Assembly (NCBI RefSeq): GCF_946408925.1 | Contig: NZ_CAMJUE010000001.1 | Coordinates: 1 to 64,000, forward strand | Source: an uncultured Methanobrevibacter sp. | GTDB lineage: Archaea > Methanobacteriota > Methanobacteria > Methanobacteriales > Methanobacteriaceae | Length of the DNA stretch: 64,000 bases | Direction of reading: 5' to 3' | In this document: piece by piece, positions 9,938 to 19,974 of the stretch | Layout: each line of letters starts with the position of its first letter | Position numbering within the stretch: position 1 is the first letter of the stretch | Notes under the pieces: generated by a model | The model's input: the letters and a program-made list of their open reading frames with translations, nothing else | Told to the model about the DNA's origin: nothing | Database searches by the model: none | Translations under genes and position numbers: made by a program

Positions 9938-10831
9938 ATGTTAGAAACAGTTTTTTATTTTCCGTGGGAAGTTAATCTGATATTATTCCTGCAAAGTTCT
10001 CTTCCAGGATTTGTATTGGGATTTTTTGGGATTATAGCAGAGGTAGTTTCTAAAAATGTTCTTGCATTGTTATTCATTTCAGTCTATCTTGTATACAACA
10101 AGGATTGGGGCAAATTCACATTGCTTTCACTGGGTGTGGCGGGGGTGTGCTGCGAATTTATAAAGGTGACCGTTGCACGTTTAAGGCCATATGCTGTTGT
10201 GGATAAAATCAAGTGCATTCATGCAAACGTGCCTGACCAGAATCCTATGGACTTTAAGATTCAGGGATATTCCCTTCCAAGCGGGCATTCGATGATGGCA
10301 ACCAACCTGTTTTTGGCCATTCCAATATATCTCAGGAAAATTCCATATGTAGCTATTGGATTGATTGGAGTTTTGATTGTATCCATTTCAAGGGTAGGAT
10401 TAGGTGTTCACTTTCCGACAGATACTATTGTAGGTTTTATCATTGCTTTTGTAATCATCTTAATATTGTCCCATATTTATGATAAGATTGAATATAGGCC
10501 ATATCTCTATTTGGGAATTGCTGCACTCTCTTTGATTGGAATAATATTCTGTCCGGATATGAGTTATATTAAATATGTGGCCCTGGTTTTGGGAATTTCA
10601 TTAGGTTTTCTTGTTGAGGAAAAATACGTTAACTTCGAAAACCCTAAAAGCAGACGGGATGCGATAGTCCGGCTTATTGGAGCAATAATATTGTTTATAT
10701 TGCTTTTTGTCTTAATCCCGAAACTTGCAGGTAAAACCGACTTAGTTGATTGTATCAAGTATTCTTTATTTACATTTATAATGCTTGCCGTATATCCTTT
10801 AACATTTAAAAAGATTGATAGGGATTCATGA
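9938..10831 (+). CDS. PAP2-family phosphatase
   Basis: KVTVARLRPY, PSGHSMMATN, SRVGLGVHFPTD phosphatase signature; multi-TM. Confidence 0.88.
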   Translation: MLETVFYFPWEVNLILFLQSSLPGFVLGFFGIIAEVVSKNVLALLFISVYLVYNKDWGKFTLLSLGVAGVCCEFIKVTVARLRPYAVVDKIKCIHANVPDQNPMDFKIQGYSLPSGHSMMATNLFLAIPIYLRKIPYVAIGLIGVLIVSISRVGLGVHFPTDTIVGFIIAFVIILILSHIYDKIEYRPYLYLGIAALSLIGIIFCPDMSYIKYVALVLGISLGFLVEEKYVNFENPKSRRDAIVRLIGAIILFILLFVLIPKLAGKTDLVDCIKYSLFTFIMLAVYPLTFKKIDRDS

Positions 10832-11001
10832 TTGAGTTATTCCATCAACTTTACTTTTTTTATTATTTGGCTTTTAGGCACTAGTTTTATTTTTTAAATC
10901 CTGTTTGTTATATATTTTTTTTCAATATGAAATCTATTAATGTATTAATATTGTTAAATTTCCAATAAATAAATAAAGAATGAAAAAATAAACTTATTTA
11001 T

Positions 11002-12084
11002 ATGGGTAAGTTTTTTAGCAATACTGGAATCAATGATGGAAGACAGATAGAATGGGATTATGCAAAGGTTTTTGCAATTTTTGCAATGATTTTTGTTCAT
11101 TTTCTGGCATTCTGTACATTCAGTAAAATAGATTATGGATATGTTGAGGAATATCTGTTTATACTGACCCAATCCTCAGCACCAATATTTATGTTTGCAA
11201 TGGGAATTGGAATGGTTTATACCAGACATGATTCCGTCAGGGAATTTGTAGTTAGAGGAATAAAGTTATTGCTGTTGGGTTTGATAATTAATACAATGTA
11301 TTTTTTGTCAAATTATTCTTCTGGTGTTCCGCTTGAATACTCCTTGCTGTCCTTTTTGGCAAATGACATATTGCAGTTTGCTGGAATTGCATTTATTATG
11401 GTTGGAATATTTAAAAAACTTAACCTGAGTAATACTCAAATCTTATTGGTCGGCATTTTGTTGTCTTTGATTGTTTCTTATCATCCGGACGTTACTTTGC
11501 ATAATATGTATTTAAATCAGTTTTTGGGCAATTTCATTGAAACAAGCGGGCAGAATATTGTTAGCTGTTTTCCATTTTTAAATTGGTTTATCATTCCTGC
11601 AGCCGGAATGCTGTTTGGAAATGATTTGAGGAGATGTAGGGATAAGGATAAATTGTATAAATTAATTTTAAGGTATACTTCCATAACTGCAGTTATCTTA
11701 TTAATTTTAGGTTTTATTACAAGAGAAGGAATGTTTGCCGTTACTGGTGGAACTGTACCTGAAAAATTATCTTATCTGCACCTGTCCATGCAGGACATCA
11801 TATTGCTGATTGTAATTATACTTCTGGCAGGGTCAATATTTTATTTCATATCAAAAAAGGCATCTCCCAAAATTAACAATTTCATTACAAGAACAAGTAA
11901 AAATGTAACATCAATATATTTGATTCAATGGGCATTAATTCTTTCATTAACATACATCAATCAGTTTGTTGATGTTGAAAGCAGTATGATTTTGCGTATC
12001 ATATTATTTTTAGCCGTGATAATTTTATCAATAATTATGGCTGAAGGATTCGAAAAAATTAAAAGGCATATCAATAGATCTTGA
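11002..12084 (+). CDS. DUF1624/HGSNAT-like membrane acyltransferase family protein
   Basis: RQIEWDYAKVFAIFAMIFVHFL N-terminus and about 10 TM segments. Confidence 0.65.
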   Translation: MGKFFSNTGINDGRQIEWDYAKVFAIFAMIFVHFLAFCTFSKIDYGYVEEYLFILTQSSAPIFMFAMGIGMVYTRHDSVREFVVRGIKLLLLGLIINTMYFLSNYSSGVPLEYSLLSFLANDILQFAGIAFIMVGIFKKLNLSNTQILLVGILLSLIVSYHPDVTLHNMYLNQFLGNFIETSGQNIVSCFPFLNWFIIPAAGMLFGNDLRRCRDKDKLYKLILRYTSITAVILLILGFITREGMFAVTGGTVPEKLSYLHLSMQDIILLIVIILLAGSIFYFISKKASPKINNFITRTSKNVTSIYLIQWALILSLTYINQFVDVESSMILRIILFLAVIILSIIMAEGFEKIKRHINRS

Positions 12085-12211
12085 ATATCATTATAACATT
12101 GGTTCAACGTTTTAGGTGTTAAAAAATATTTATCATAAATAGAATTAATAAATCATAACCTGTCTAAAAAGCATGACAAAATTAGGCATGTTAATTAATG
12201 GAGGATAATAA

Positions 12212-13738
12212 ATGAATGAAACTATTAGAGAACACACTTGGATTCCACTTGTATTGGTGGCCTGTGCTTCCTTTATAATAACTTTGGATTCCACATTCAT
12301 GAACGTTAGTATTTCGCAGGTTGTTGCAGATTTGAATACTAATGTTACTACCATTCAAATGATCATGTCATTTTACACTCTCATCACTGCGGCATTCATG
12401 CTTCTTGGCGCCAAGCTTCAGGATATTGTCGGTAAAAAGAAGCTGTTTTTAATTGGTGCTGTACTTTATGGTATTGGCACATCCATTGCAGCAGTAAGTC
12501 AGAGTGATACAATGTTATTTATGGGCTGGGCAGTGATAGAAGGTGTTGCTGGAGCATTAATGACGCCAGCTACCGTTTCCATAATAAGCGGAACATATTC
12601 CGGTGAAAAACGCACATTCGCTTTGGCAATTGAGAGTGTAATGGTTGCACTTTCGGCAGCTATTGGACCTCTTTTTGGCGGAATCATGACAACATTTCTC
12701 TCTTGGAGATACGGATTTGCTTGTGAATTGATAGTTGTTGTTTTTATTTTAGTTATGCATAAGAAAATACCTGATTTCACACCTACAGAATCTAAAAGCG
12801 ATTTGGATATTACCGGTACTGTAATTTCATTTATAGGGTTAGTCTTATTTGTTCTTGGTATTTTAATGCTGAGTGAGGACACATTTATTAGCATTGTTGT
12901 AATTATTTTAGGCATAATTGCTCTATCAATCTTTTCATTGTTTGAAATCAAAAGAAAAAGAAAAGGCGAAGTGCCATTGCTTGATATGGACTTATTTAAA
13001 GATAAAAATTTACGTATAGGGTCTACCATTATATTATTGTCTTATATTGTAATGGGCGGGGGATTATTTGTAGTTTCCCTGTTCTTGCAAACTGTATTGA
13101 ATTTAAATGCATTCGATACCGGTTTGACCACACTTCCTCTGACTGTAGGTCTGCTTATTTTTGCAGTAGCATCTCCTGGTTTGACTGGAAAATTGAATCA
13201 CAAGACACTCATGGCAATAGGAAGTGTAATGTCGATTATTGGATGTGTGATGTTAAGTTTCCAATTTAAAATGAATATTACAATGTTTGATTTAATGCCG
13301 GGAATGTTCATATTGGGATCTGGGATTGGTTTTATAATGGCTTTAAGCACGGACATTGCATTAATCAATATTCCTGATGAAAGTCAAAATAATGCATCAG
13401 GCATTACTACAACATATCAGACATTAGGTGAGTCAATGGGTACTGCTATTATCGGTATAATTCTGATTCTGGGAGTAATATGGGGTACTGTTTATGCAGT
13501 CGATATGTATATGCCCGACCATATATGGGACGAACAAGTTTATCAAGATGTATTTGATTACTTCCAGAAAGCAGGCGATATTGATGATATTAAATCACAG
13601 AACAGTACTGTTGTGAATGCTGCAGATATTATTATTCAGGAATCTATGGCATTCGTAATGACGATAACGGCCATTATTATGGCAGTTGTTTTTGTTCTGA
13701 CATTCCGGCTGGATGATAATAGGATTAAAAAATATTGA
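12212..13738 (+). CDS. MFS transporter, DHA2 (14-TM drug:H+ antiporter) family
   Basis: TLDSTFMNVSISQVVADLNTNVTTIQMIMSFYTL, LGAKLQDIVGKKKLF, 508 aa with multiple TMs; RBS GGAGG. Confidence 0.9.
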   Translation: MNETIREHTWIPLVLVACASFIITLDSTFMNVSISQVVADLNTNVTTIQMIMSFYTLITAAFMLLGAKLQDIVGKKKLFLIGAVLYGIGTSIAAVSQSDTMLFMGWAVIEGVAGALMTPATVSIISGTYSGEKRTFALAIESVMVALSAAIGPLFGGIMTTFLSWRYGFACELIVVVFILVMHKKIPDFTPTESKSDLDITGTVISFIGLVLFVLGILMLSEDTFISIVVIILGIIALSIFSLFEIKRKRKGEVPLLDMDLFKDKNLRIGSTIILLSYIVMGGGLFVVSLFLQTVLNLNAFDTGLTTLPLTVGLLIFAVASPGLTGKLNHKTLMAIGSVMSIIGCVMLSFQFKMNITMFDLMPGMFILGSGIGFIMALSTDIALINIPDESQNNASGITTTYQTLGESMGTAIIGIILILGVIWGTVYAVDMYMPDHIWDEQVYQDVFDYFQKAGDIDDIKSQNSTVVNAADIIIQESMAFVMTITAIIMAVVFVLTFRLDDNRIKKY

Positions 13739-13770
13739 GAGTTTATCTCTCACATTTTTTCTTTTTTTAG
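13736..13770 (+). terminator. Intrinsic-like terminator
   Basis: TGAGAG-N5-CTCTCA followed by T-rich tract immediately after the MFS stop codon. Confidence 0.55.
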
Positions 13771-14088
13771 TTTTCAATTAATTTTTTGTTAAATTAGGGA
13801 TGATTATTTTTTAAATATTTTTCATATAGTTTCAGATGGAACCCTATTGACGAGATTTTGGAGAAAATATTAATGTATGGTTGCATATTCATTTCATGTG
13901 ATTTGGTGAATTAATTATCTCTTATATTTGGATGAATTATTGGTTAATATTCTTAAAGAAATTGTATTGTATATTGAAAATATTAATCGACTTTGTGTTT
14001 AAATTGCATTATCTAAAATTTGATTCAATATAATGCGTGTTCATATGTGTGGGGTAACTTAATAAAAAAAGAAATGAATAAGATGGGA

Positions 14089-15459
14089 TTATCTTATTCT
14101 ATTATAAACAAATGCTCCGATTGTAATGATAATGAATGCACCAATTATGATTGCACCATTTTCGATAACATTCATTAGATAACTGCCAATTGTTTTCAGG
14201 AAGTTTAAAATTCCTTGAATCAGGGCAGATATTTGATTGATTAAATCCATGATGAAATTAATTAAGTCAGAGATTAATCCAATAATGAAATCAATTAGAC
14301 CAGAGATTAATCCTATAATATAATTTATCAAACCGGATATTAATCCTATAATTTGCTGTATAAGTGATATAATTGAAGATATAAATCCTGCAATTAAATT
14401 CAATATTGATTCAACTAGATGTATAAGTTGATCAAGAGCATTCAAGATTAAAGTAAATAATTTTAAAAGTCCTCCAAGTTCATGCCATATCGATTCAAGC
14501 ATATCTAACAGCATTTCAAGGCCCGCTATTAAGTTTTGAATTTCCGTCATAAATGCTTCAAACATATTTGTCAATTCTTCCAAAGCATTGATAATCATTA
14601 GAAGGTCATTCATTAATGTGTCGATAATAGGTTTCCAGGAGTCATACAGTGCATTGAGAAGCAAAGCCCAATATCCGTATAAGTCATCCAGAAATGTAGT
14701 GTTTGTTTCATTAGTTACTGGTTCGCCTGCTGCTGTAAGGTTGGTGGCATTTGTCGCATTTGTTGTGTTTGTTGTATTGGTTGTGGTATTTGTTACATTA
14801 GTTAAATTGCTGGTTTGAATTATATCTTTTTCATCATCAATACTTCTGAATGATACTTTATATGCAAAATAATCTGATTCATTTCCAGACACTGATTTTA
14901 AAACTTCAAAATCAAAAACAGCTTCAGTATGGTTGTTTATTTTAACAACTTCATGGTCGCTTATTTTTTCATGTGAATTCGCAACCGCTTCACCGACCTT
15001 GCCATGGGAAGATCCGGTTTTTACAAAATCTGCCATTACTTTTCCAATATTGGCTGTTGAACCCTGTTTGTAGCATTCGATTATGGCCAGTTTCAGAGTA
15101 TTTGAATTGTGAGCCTTTGAGGTAGAGACATGTTTGAATTCATCTCCTGAACTTGCAGGGGATTTTGAATAATCGAGAATAAATCCTCTAAACCCATCAC
15201 TAAATTTAATGTTATTTCCATTTCCTTTGGCTAAAATATAATTCTTTTTGGATTTATCGTCCGTTTTATTTTTATCTGTTGTTTTATCCTTGTCATCTGT
15301 TTTATCGTCTTTATCATCTGTTTTGTTGTTATCTATTGTTTTGTCATCATGATCTGTTGTATTATTATCATCCTGGGTGACGTTGTCTGCCACCACACTG
15401 CTTACAAAAGAAAAGGAAATTAATATAACTAGAATCAATGTAACTATCTTTTTGTTCAT
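14089..15459 (-). CDS. Secreted/membrane-anchored repeat protein with D/K/T-rich region, Asn-Thr sequon cluster and 11-residue hydrophobic repeats
   Basis: Signal peptide; NKTDDKDDKTDDKDKTTDK; NLTNVTNTTTNTTNTTNATNATNLT; IIGLISGLINYIIGLISGLIDFIIGLISDLINF repeat; C-terminal TM. Confidence 0.75.
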   Translation of the reverse strand: MNKKIVTLILVILISFSFVSSVVADNVTQDDNNTTDHDDKTIDNNKTDDKDDKTDDKDKTTDKNKTDDKSKKNYILAKGNGNNIKFSDGFRGFILDYSKSPASSGDEFKHVSTSKAHNSNTLKLAIIECYKQGSTANIGKVMADFVKTGSSHGKVGEAVANSHEKISDHEVVKINNHTEAVFDFEVLKSVSGNESDYFAYKVSFRSIDDEKDIIQTSNLTNVTNTTTNTTNTTNATNATNLTAAGEPVTNETNTTFLDDLYGYWALLLNALYDSWKPIIDTLMNDLLMIINALEELTNMFEAFMTEIQNLIAGLEMLLDMLESIWHELGGLLKLFTLILNALDQLIHLVESILNLIAGFISSIISLIQQIIGLISGLINYIIGLISGLIDFIIGLISDLINFIMDLINQISALIQGILNFLKTIGSYLMNVIENGAIIIGAFIIITIGAFVYNRIR

Positions 15460-15644
15460 ATTATGCCTCTTATTAATAATTTATATTATTCTCCTATATA
15501 TAAAGATTATTGCAATTTCGTTGAAATTTCATTAAATAAATGGCTTTTTTAGGTTAATTAGTTGATTATTGGCCATATACTTTAAATTTTAAATACTATT
15601 ATCTAAAAATATATATTTATCAAGCACTTAGGTTATGTGATAAT

Positions 15645-16448
15645 ATGAATTTACGTGAAATTATAATGGATGCTATTAAATATCCTATTAGCGATACTCG
15701 AAAATTTTTAATATTCTGTGTTTTAATTATTTTAATGAGCTTATCAACAATTCTTCCATCTTATGGCGTTAAGAATGACACTTTATCCATCATTTTAAGC
15801 CTTGTGACATTAGTCGTTTCATTTATAGTTTTAGGATACTCAGTTGATGTCATTAAAGGTGGATGTGAAGGCGAGGATACACTTCCGGATTTTGATTATG
15901 TAAAACAATTCGTCATGGGTATTAAAGCAATGATTTTAGAAATAATCTATTTCATCATACCTCTAATCATTGTCACAATTGTTGCTTCCGCAAGCGGATT
16001 GTTTTCCTCATTTACCAACATTGTCTATGCCAGCGTTAATGCTATAGCTAATAATGCAACCAATTTGACCATGATAACAGCAGCAATTCCAAAATCCACA
16101 ATCAACACATTTACTAATGCGTTAACTGTTACTCTGATTGTTGCAATTATCTTATTTGTCATATTCTCATTGATGTCCTTTACAGGAATGGTCAGATTTG
16201 CAAAAACCGGAAGCGGAGTTGAAGGTCTCAGATTCAGAAAAATATTCAATGACATGTCAAACATCGGATTTGTAAAGATTATAGTTACATTGATTGTAAT
16301 TTATTTAATTGGATTGGCTTTGTCAGCGGTCATCGGAATTATTGGATTGATTCCATATGTCGGTGTTTTCATAGGCACTTTTATCGGAGTTCCATTTATA
16401 CTGCTGTTTTTATACAGGGCTGTCGGTTTATTGTATGCTGATGCATAA
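15645..16448 (+). CDS. DUF4013-like multi-pass membrane protein
   Basis: DAIKYPISDTRKFLI, YSVDVIKGGCEGEDTLPDFDY, GLRFRKIFNDMSNIGFVKI pattern; multiple TMs. Confidence 0.75.
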   Translation: MNLREIIMDAIKYPISDTRKFLIFCVLIILMSLSTILPSYGVKNDTLSIILSLVTLVVSFIVLGYSVDVIKGGCEGEDTLPDFDYVKQFVMGIKAMILEIIYFIIPLIIVTIVASASGLFSSFTNIVYASVNAIANNATNLTMITAAIPKSTINTFTNALTVTLIVAIILFVIFSLMSFTGMVRFAKTGSGVEGLRFRKIFNDMSNIGFVKIIVTLIVIYLIGLALSAVIGIIGLIPYVGVFIGTFIGVPFILLFLYRAVGLLYADA

Positions 16449-16508
16449 CACTAAACCATTTTTCTTTTTTTTACAAAAATTTTAAATGAAGATATTTGGA
16501 TTATATAT

Positions 16509-17120
16509 GTGATTAGAAATAAAACTATATTTATGAAAGAATATAGTGGCACCGACGAGAAAATCATAAAGGCAACATTTGAACTCCTTCAGGAGGAGGG
16601 GTTTGCAAAAGCAACTACCAAAAAAATTGCTGCCAAGGCGGGAGTAAATGAAGTAACCATTTTCAGAAACTTCACAAACAAGAAAAATCTGGTTGAAGCT
16701 ACAAAAGAGTATTATCTTCAAATATTAATTAACAAGTTAGAGGAAATCTTTGAGTTTGAAGAGGATGATGGGATTGAAGAATATCTCAAAATTTCATTTT
16801 TCGGTATTTTGAATCTTTCAGAAGAGGATTTAAGCATTTTAAGAGTTGCAATGGAGGAAGTCAGGCAAGACCCTGAAAAAAGGATTCTAATATCTGATAT
16901 CACTGATGCGGTATTGAATAAATTGGAGGAATTTTTCAAATTAAAAATGGAACAGGGCATCATTAGGCAGGTAAATCCCAAATCTTTGGCAATAATGTGT
17001 TTCGGCATGCTGTTCCAGTCAGTAATATTATGGAAGATATACAATCATAATCTTGATTTTGAAACAAATTTTTATGCTGATGATTTGTTAAACATAATGT
17101 TTGAGGGGATAAGCCCTTAG
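16509..17120 (+). CDS. TetR/AcrR-family transcriptional regulator
   Basis: N-terminal HTH: KIIKATFELLQEEGFAKATTKKIAAKAGVNEVTIFRNFTNKKNLVEAT. Confidence 0.9.
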   Translation: MIRNKTIFMKEYSGTDEKIIKATFELLQEEGFAKATTKKIAAKAGVNEVTIFRNFTNKKNLVEATKEYYLQILINKLEEIFEFEEDDGIEEYLKISFFGILNLSEEDLSILRVAMEEVRQDPEKRILISDITDAVLNKLEEFFKLKMEQGIIRQVNPKSLAIMCFGMLFQSVILWKIYNHNLDFETNFYADDLLNIMFEGISP

Positions 17121-17730
17121 TTTTGCATCAGTATAATTTATGTTACAACAAGAGAATATTTTAATAAATTTATTTATATTTGTTTTATGGGGTTTGTCAT
17201 TAAATCTATAATTTATTAATTCTTCTAATTTTTCTAATTTTCATACTTATTTAATCTCTATTTTTAAAAATTCATATTTTCCTTACTTATTTTTTGTTTT
17301 TACGAATTTTTTATTTTCACGATCTTTTTCGCAATTTTTCGGGGAAAAATCAGGAGTTGGTTAAGTTGATTTCAACTATTTTTTTTCTATTATAAACTCT
17401 TTAAATTACACATACTTTATTAATATTCTTTTAATTACTTTAATTTAGTTTAATATTAGTTAAAATTAAATATGATAAGTTTTAAATAATTTAAATTATA
17501 TATTAATATATAAGAATTATTTATAGATTTATAGAATAAATTATTGCATGTTTAATTTAAGTTTAAGTGAATTTCCATTATTTTTTTGGAAATTTCAATT
17601 TAAAATTAAAACCTATGGATAATTCGTTAAATTGTTTAATTCTTTGATTTTATATGTCAATTATAGAATTAGAAGAGTATAAAAATGGTAGTATGGTAAA
17701 AAACTTAAAGAAGAGGAGGATTGTCCTAAA

Positions 17731-18200
17731 ATGTTGTTAACGATTTGTAATTTTGCATTTACCAATATGGTTCAAAGTTTAATGGTACAATTAGATGCAG
17801 AATTTGCATCTAAACCCGAACGTCCGGCATATCCTCGAACACTACTTTTGATAGTGGTTTTATATTGTTTTAGCATTGATATTGCCAATTATACTAAAAT
17901 GGAAGAAGAATGTAGGAAAAATAAATTTCTTTTAATCGTTACATGCGGATTAAAGCCAACACGCAATACATTCGCTAATTTTTTAAATAAAAGCGATGCA
18001 GAAATAATTAAAAAGGTTTTTGTAAGTACATTGGTTTTATTGAATGATTTTCACTTCTTAGAGTTTGTTAAATTATTTGTTGATGGAACTGATGCTCTTG
18101 TCAGATGATCAGGATACTACAAAATCACTAAAAAAGAGTTAATTGCATTAATACAAGTACATGAATGGGGTTTGTAAAAGCTATTACATTCTAAATTAAA
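17731..18200 (+). pseudogene. Truncated transposase (N-terminal fragment, IS1182-like) with internal stops
   Basis: ORF 17731..18108 ends VDGTDALVR*; the same frame continues SGYYKITKKELIALIQVHEWGL* past a TGA, then decays. Confidence 0.65.
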
Positions 18201-18204
18201 GACG

Positions 18205-18226
18205 GTAGATGCTAATTAGCATCTAC
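18205..18226. repeat. 22-bp perfect palindrome GTAGATGCTAATTAGCATCTAC
   Basis: Sequence equals its own reverse complement; lies between the transposase remnant and the convergent aarF-like gene; T-rich DNA to the right. Confidence 0.8.
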
Positions 18227-18284
18227 TAAAACTAATTTTTAATTATTTAACTTAACTTTTTTTTACTATAGTTTATGGTTTTAA

Positions 18285-19937
18285 TTATTCTCGCTCTATC
18301 ATGTATTCAATTACAAGATATATTCCAAGCACTGCACTGAATACAAATCCAATCAATCCAAGTGCAGGTATGCCCCATAATTGAGGACCTTTTTCTGAAA
18401 GTATTGCCAGTGATGATCCGACTATCAATGCGGATACGATTAATGAAACGGATAACTGGTTGGTTAACTCGCTTATATCTTTGAGTTTTATGTTGACTTC
18501 AAAGTTTCCTTCTTCAATTTTGGATATGGTGTTGTTGATTGTATCCGGCAAATCCTTTGCCAGGTGTTCTATCTGCAACAGATAATTCATAGCCACTTTT
18601 ACCAGTCTTTCAGGTTTATACTTGTTTATCACAATCTTACGTGAAAGTTTCTTCAGCTCTGTAGCAGCATTGAATTCTGGGTCCAGTTTTCTTCCCGCAT
18701 CCTCAATTAATGAGATTCCACGACCAATCATGATGAATTCCTTTGGAAGTGTCACTTCATGTTTAATCATGATATCGAGCAGGTCATCAAATGCACCGTC
18801 CATGTTTTGCAATTCGGCACCATAGTATCTGTGCATTAAATCATCAATATCCGCCTTCAACTCATCAGTATTCTGTGCTGGAGTGATTATATCCATATAA
18901 ATTAGCTGTTTGATGAGATTATTGGTATTTCCACTAATCAAAAGAAGTATTAGTTCTGCAAGGTTTTCCTTAAAGTCCTCATTCAATATTCCCATCATTC
19001 CCATATCGATATAGCATAGTTCATGGTCTCTGGTTACAATTAGGTTTCCAGGATGGGGGTCTGCATGGAAAAATCCATCTGTCATAATCTGTTTGAAATA
19101 GGATTTCAGGCCATATTTTGCTATTTGTTTCTTGTCGATTTCAGGATAATCTCCTACAATCAAGTCTGAAACGTTTGTACCCTTTATCAATTCCATGGTG
19201 ATAATCTTGGTTGTACAGTATTCTGGATATGACTTAGGTATCTTGATATATGGTATGTTTCTAAAGTTTTGTGAAAGGTTTTCCATGTTCATTACTTCTT
19301 CGAGATAATTGAGTTCCTTGAAAATGGATCTTTCAAATTCCGATGCCATTGCAGGCAGGTTAAATGATTTCATCTGCAGTACATACTTGTCAATATTGGC
19401 TGCTAAAAATTTCATTATCTGTACATCAGTTTCAATGATTTCCCGTGAATTTGGCTTTTGAACTTTAACTGCAACTTCCTTATTTGAACCTTTAAGTTTA
19501 GCCCTATACACTTGACCTATTGATGCAGAACCGATTGGTGTTTCTTCAATTTCAGAGTACACTTCTTCAATTGGTTTTTGCAACTCAGTTTCAATTACCT
19601 CTTTCATTTCACTGAATGGTGTTGTCGGAGTGTTGTCCCTTAAACTTTCAAGCTCTTTTGCAATCTCAACCCCAACAAGATCAGGTCTTGTGCTTAACAT
19701 CTGACCTAATTTAATATAGGCAGGACCCAATTCCTCAAACACTTTTCTTATTCTAATTGGAATCGATTCATCGGGGAATAATCCATCCTTTTTGGTTTTA
19801 CGATTCCTAAGAAATGGAAATTTTTTAAAAAAAGTATTCTCTTCGATTAAATATCCAAAATCGTTCTTTTTTAGAACTTTATAAATTTCATTTAATCTTT
19901 TCATCTGTTCATTTCGGTCATTGGGTATAACTCTCAT
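18285..19937 (-). CDS. AarF/ABC1/UbiB family protein kinase-like
   Basis: LGPAYIKLGQMLSTRPDLVG, PIGSASIGQVYRAKL, FHADPHPGNLIV; two C-terminal TM helices. Confidence 0.92.
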   Translation of the reverse strand: MRVIPNDRNEQMKRLNEIYKVLKKNDFGYLIEENTFFKKFPFLRNRKTKKDGLFPDESIPIRIRKVFEELGPAYIKLGQMLSTRPDLVGVEIAKELESLRDNTPTTPFSEMKEVIETELQKPIEEVYSEIEETPIGSASIGQVYRAKLKGSNKEVAVKVQKPNSREIIETDVQIMKFLAANIDKYVLQMKSFNLPAMASEFERSIFKELNYLEEVMNMENLSQNFRNIPYIKIPKSYPEYCTTKIITMELIKGTNVSDLIVGDYPEIDKKQIAKYGLKSYFKQIMTDGFFHADPHPGNLIVTRDHELCYIDMGMMGILNEDFKENLAELILLLISGNTNNLIKQLIYMDIITPAQNTDELKADIDDLMHRYYGAELQNMDGAFDDLLDIMIKHEVTLPKEFIMIGRGISLIEDAGRKLDPEFNAATELKKLSRKIVINKYKPERLVKVAMNYLLQIEHLAKDLPDTINNTISKIEEGNFEVNIKLKDISELTNQLSVSLIVSALIVGSSLAILSEKGPQLWGIPALGLIGFVFSAVLGIYLVIEYMIERE

Positions 19938-19974
19938 TATATAATAAATAGTAAAAAGTAGTATATGAAAGTTT

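Noticed and set aside
12499-13029. 176-aa minus-strand ORF opposite the MFS transporter
   Set aside because: Antisense shadow of a strongly supported CDS.
14225-14370. Repeated ATTAATCC(A/T)ATAAT units considered as a CRISPR or DNA repeat array
   Set aside because: Explained by the 33-nt coding period of the 11-residue protein repeats in 14089..15459; no unique spacers.
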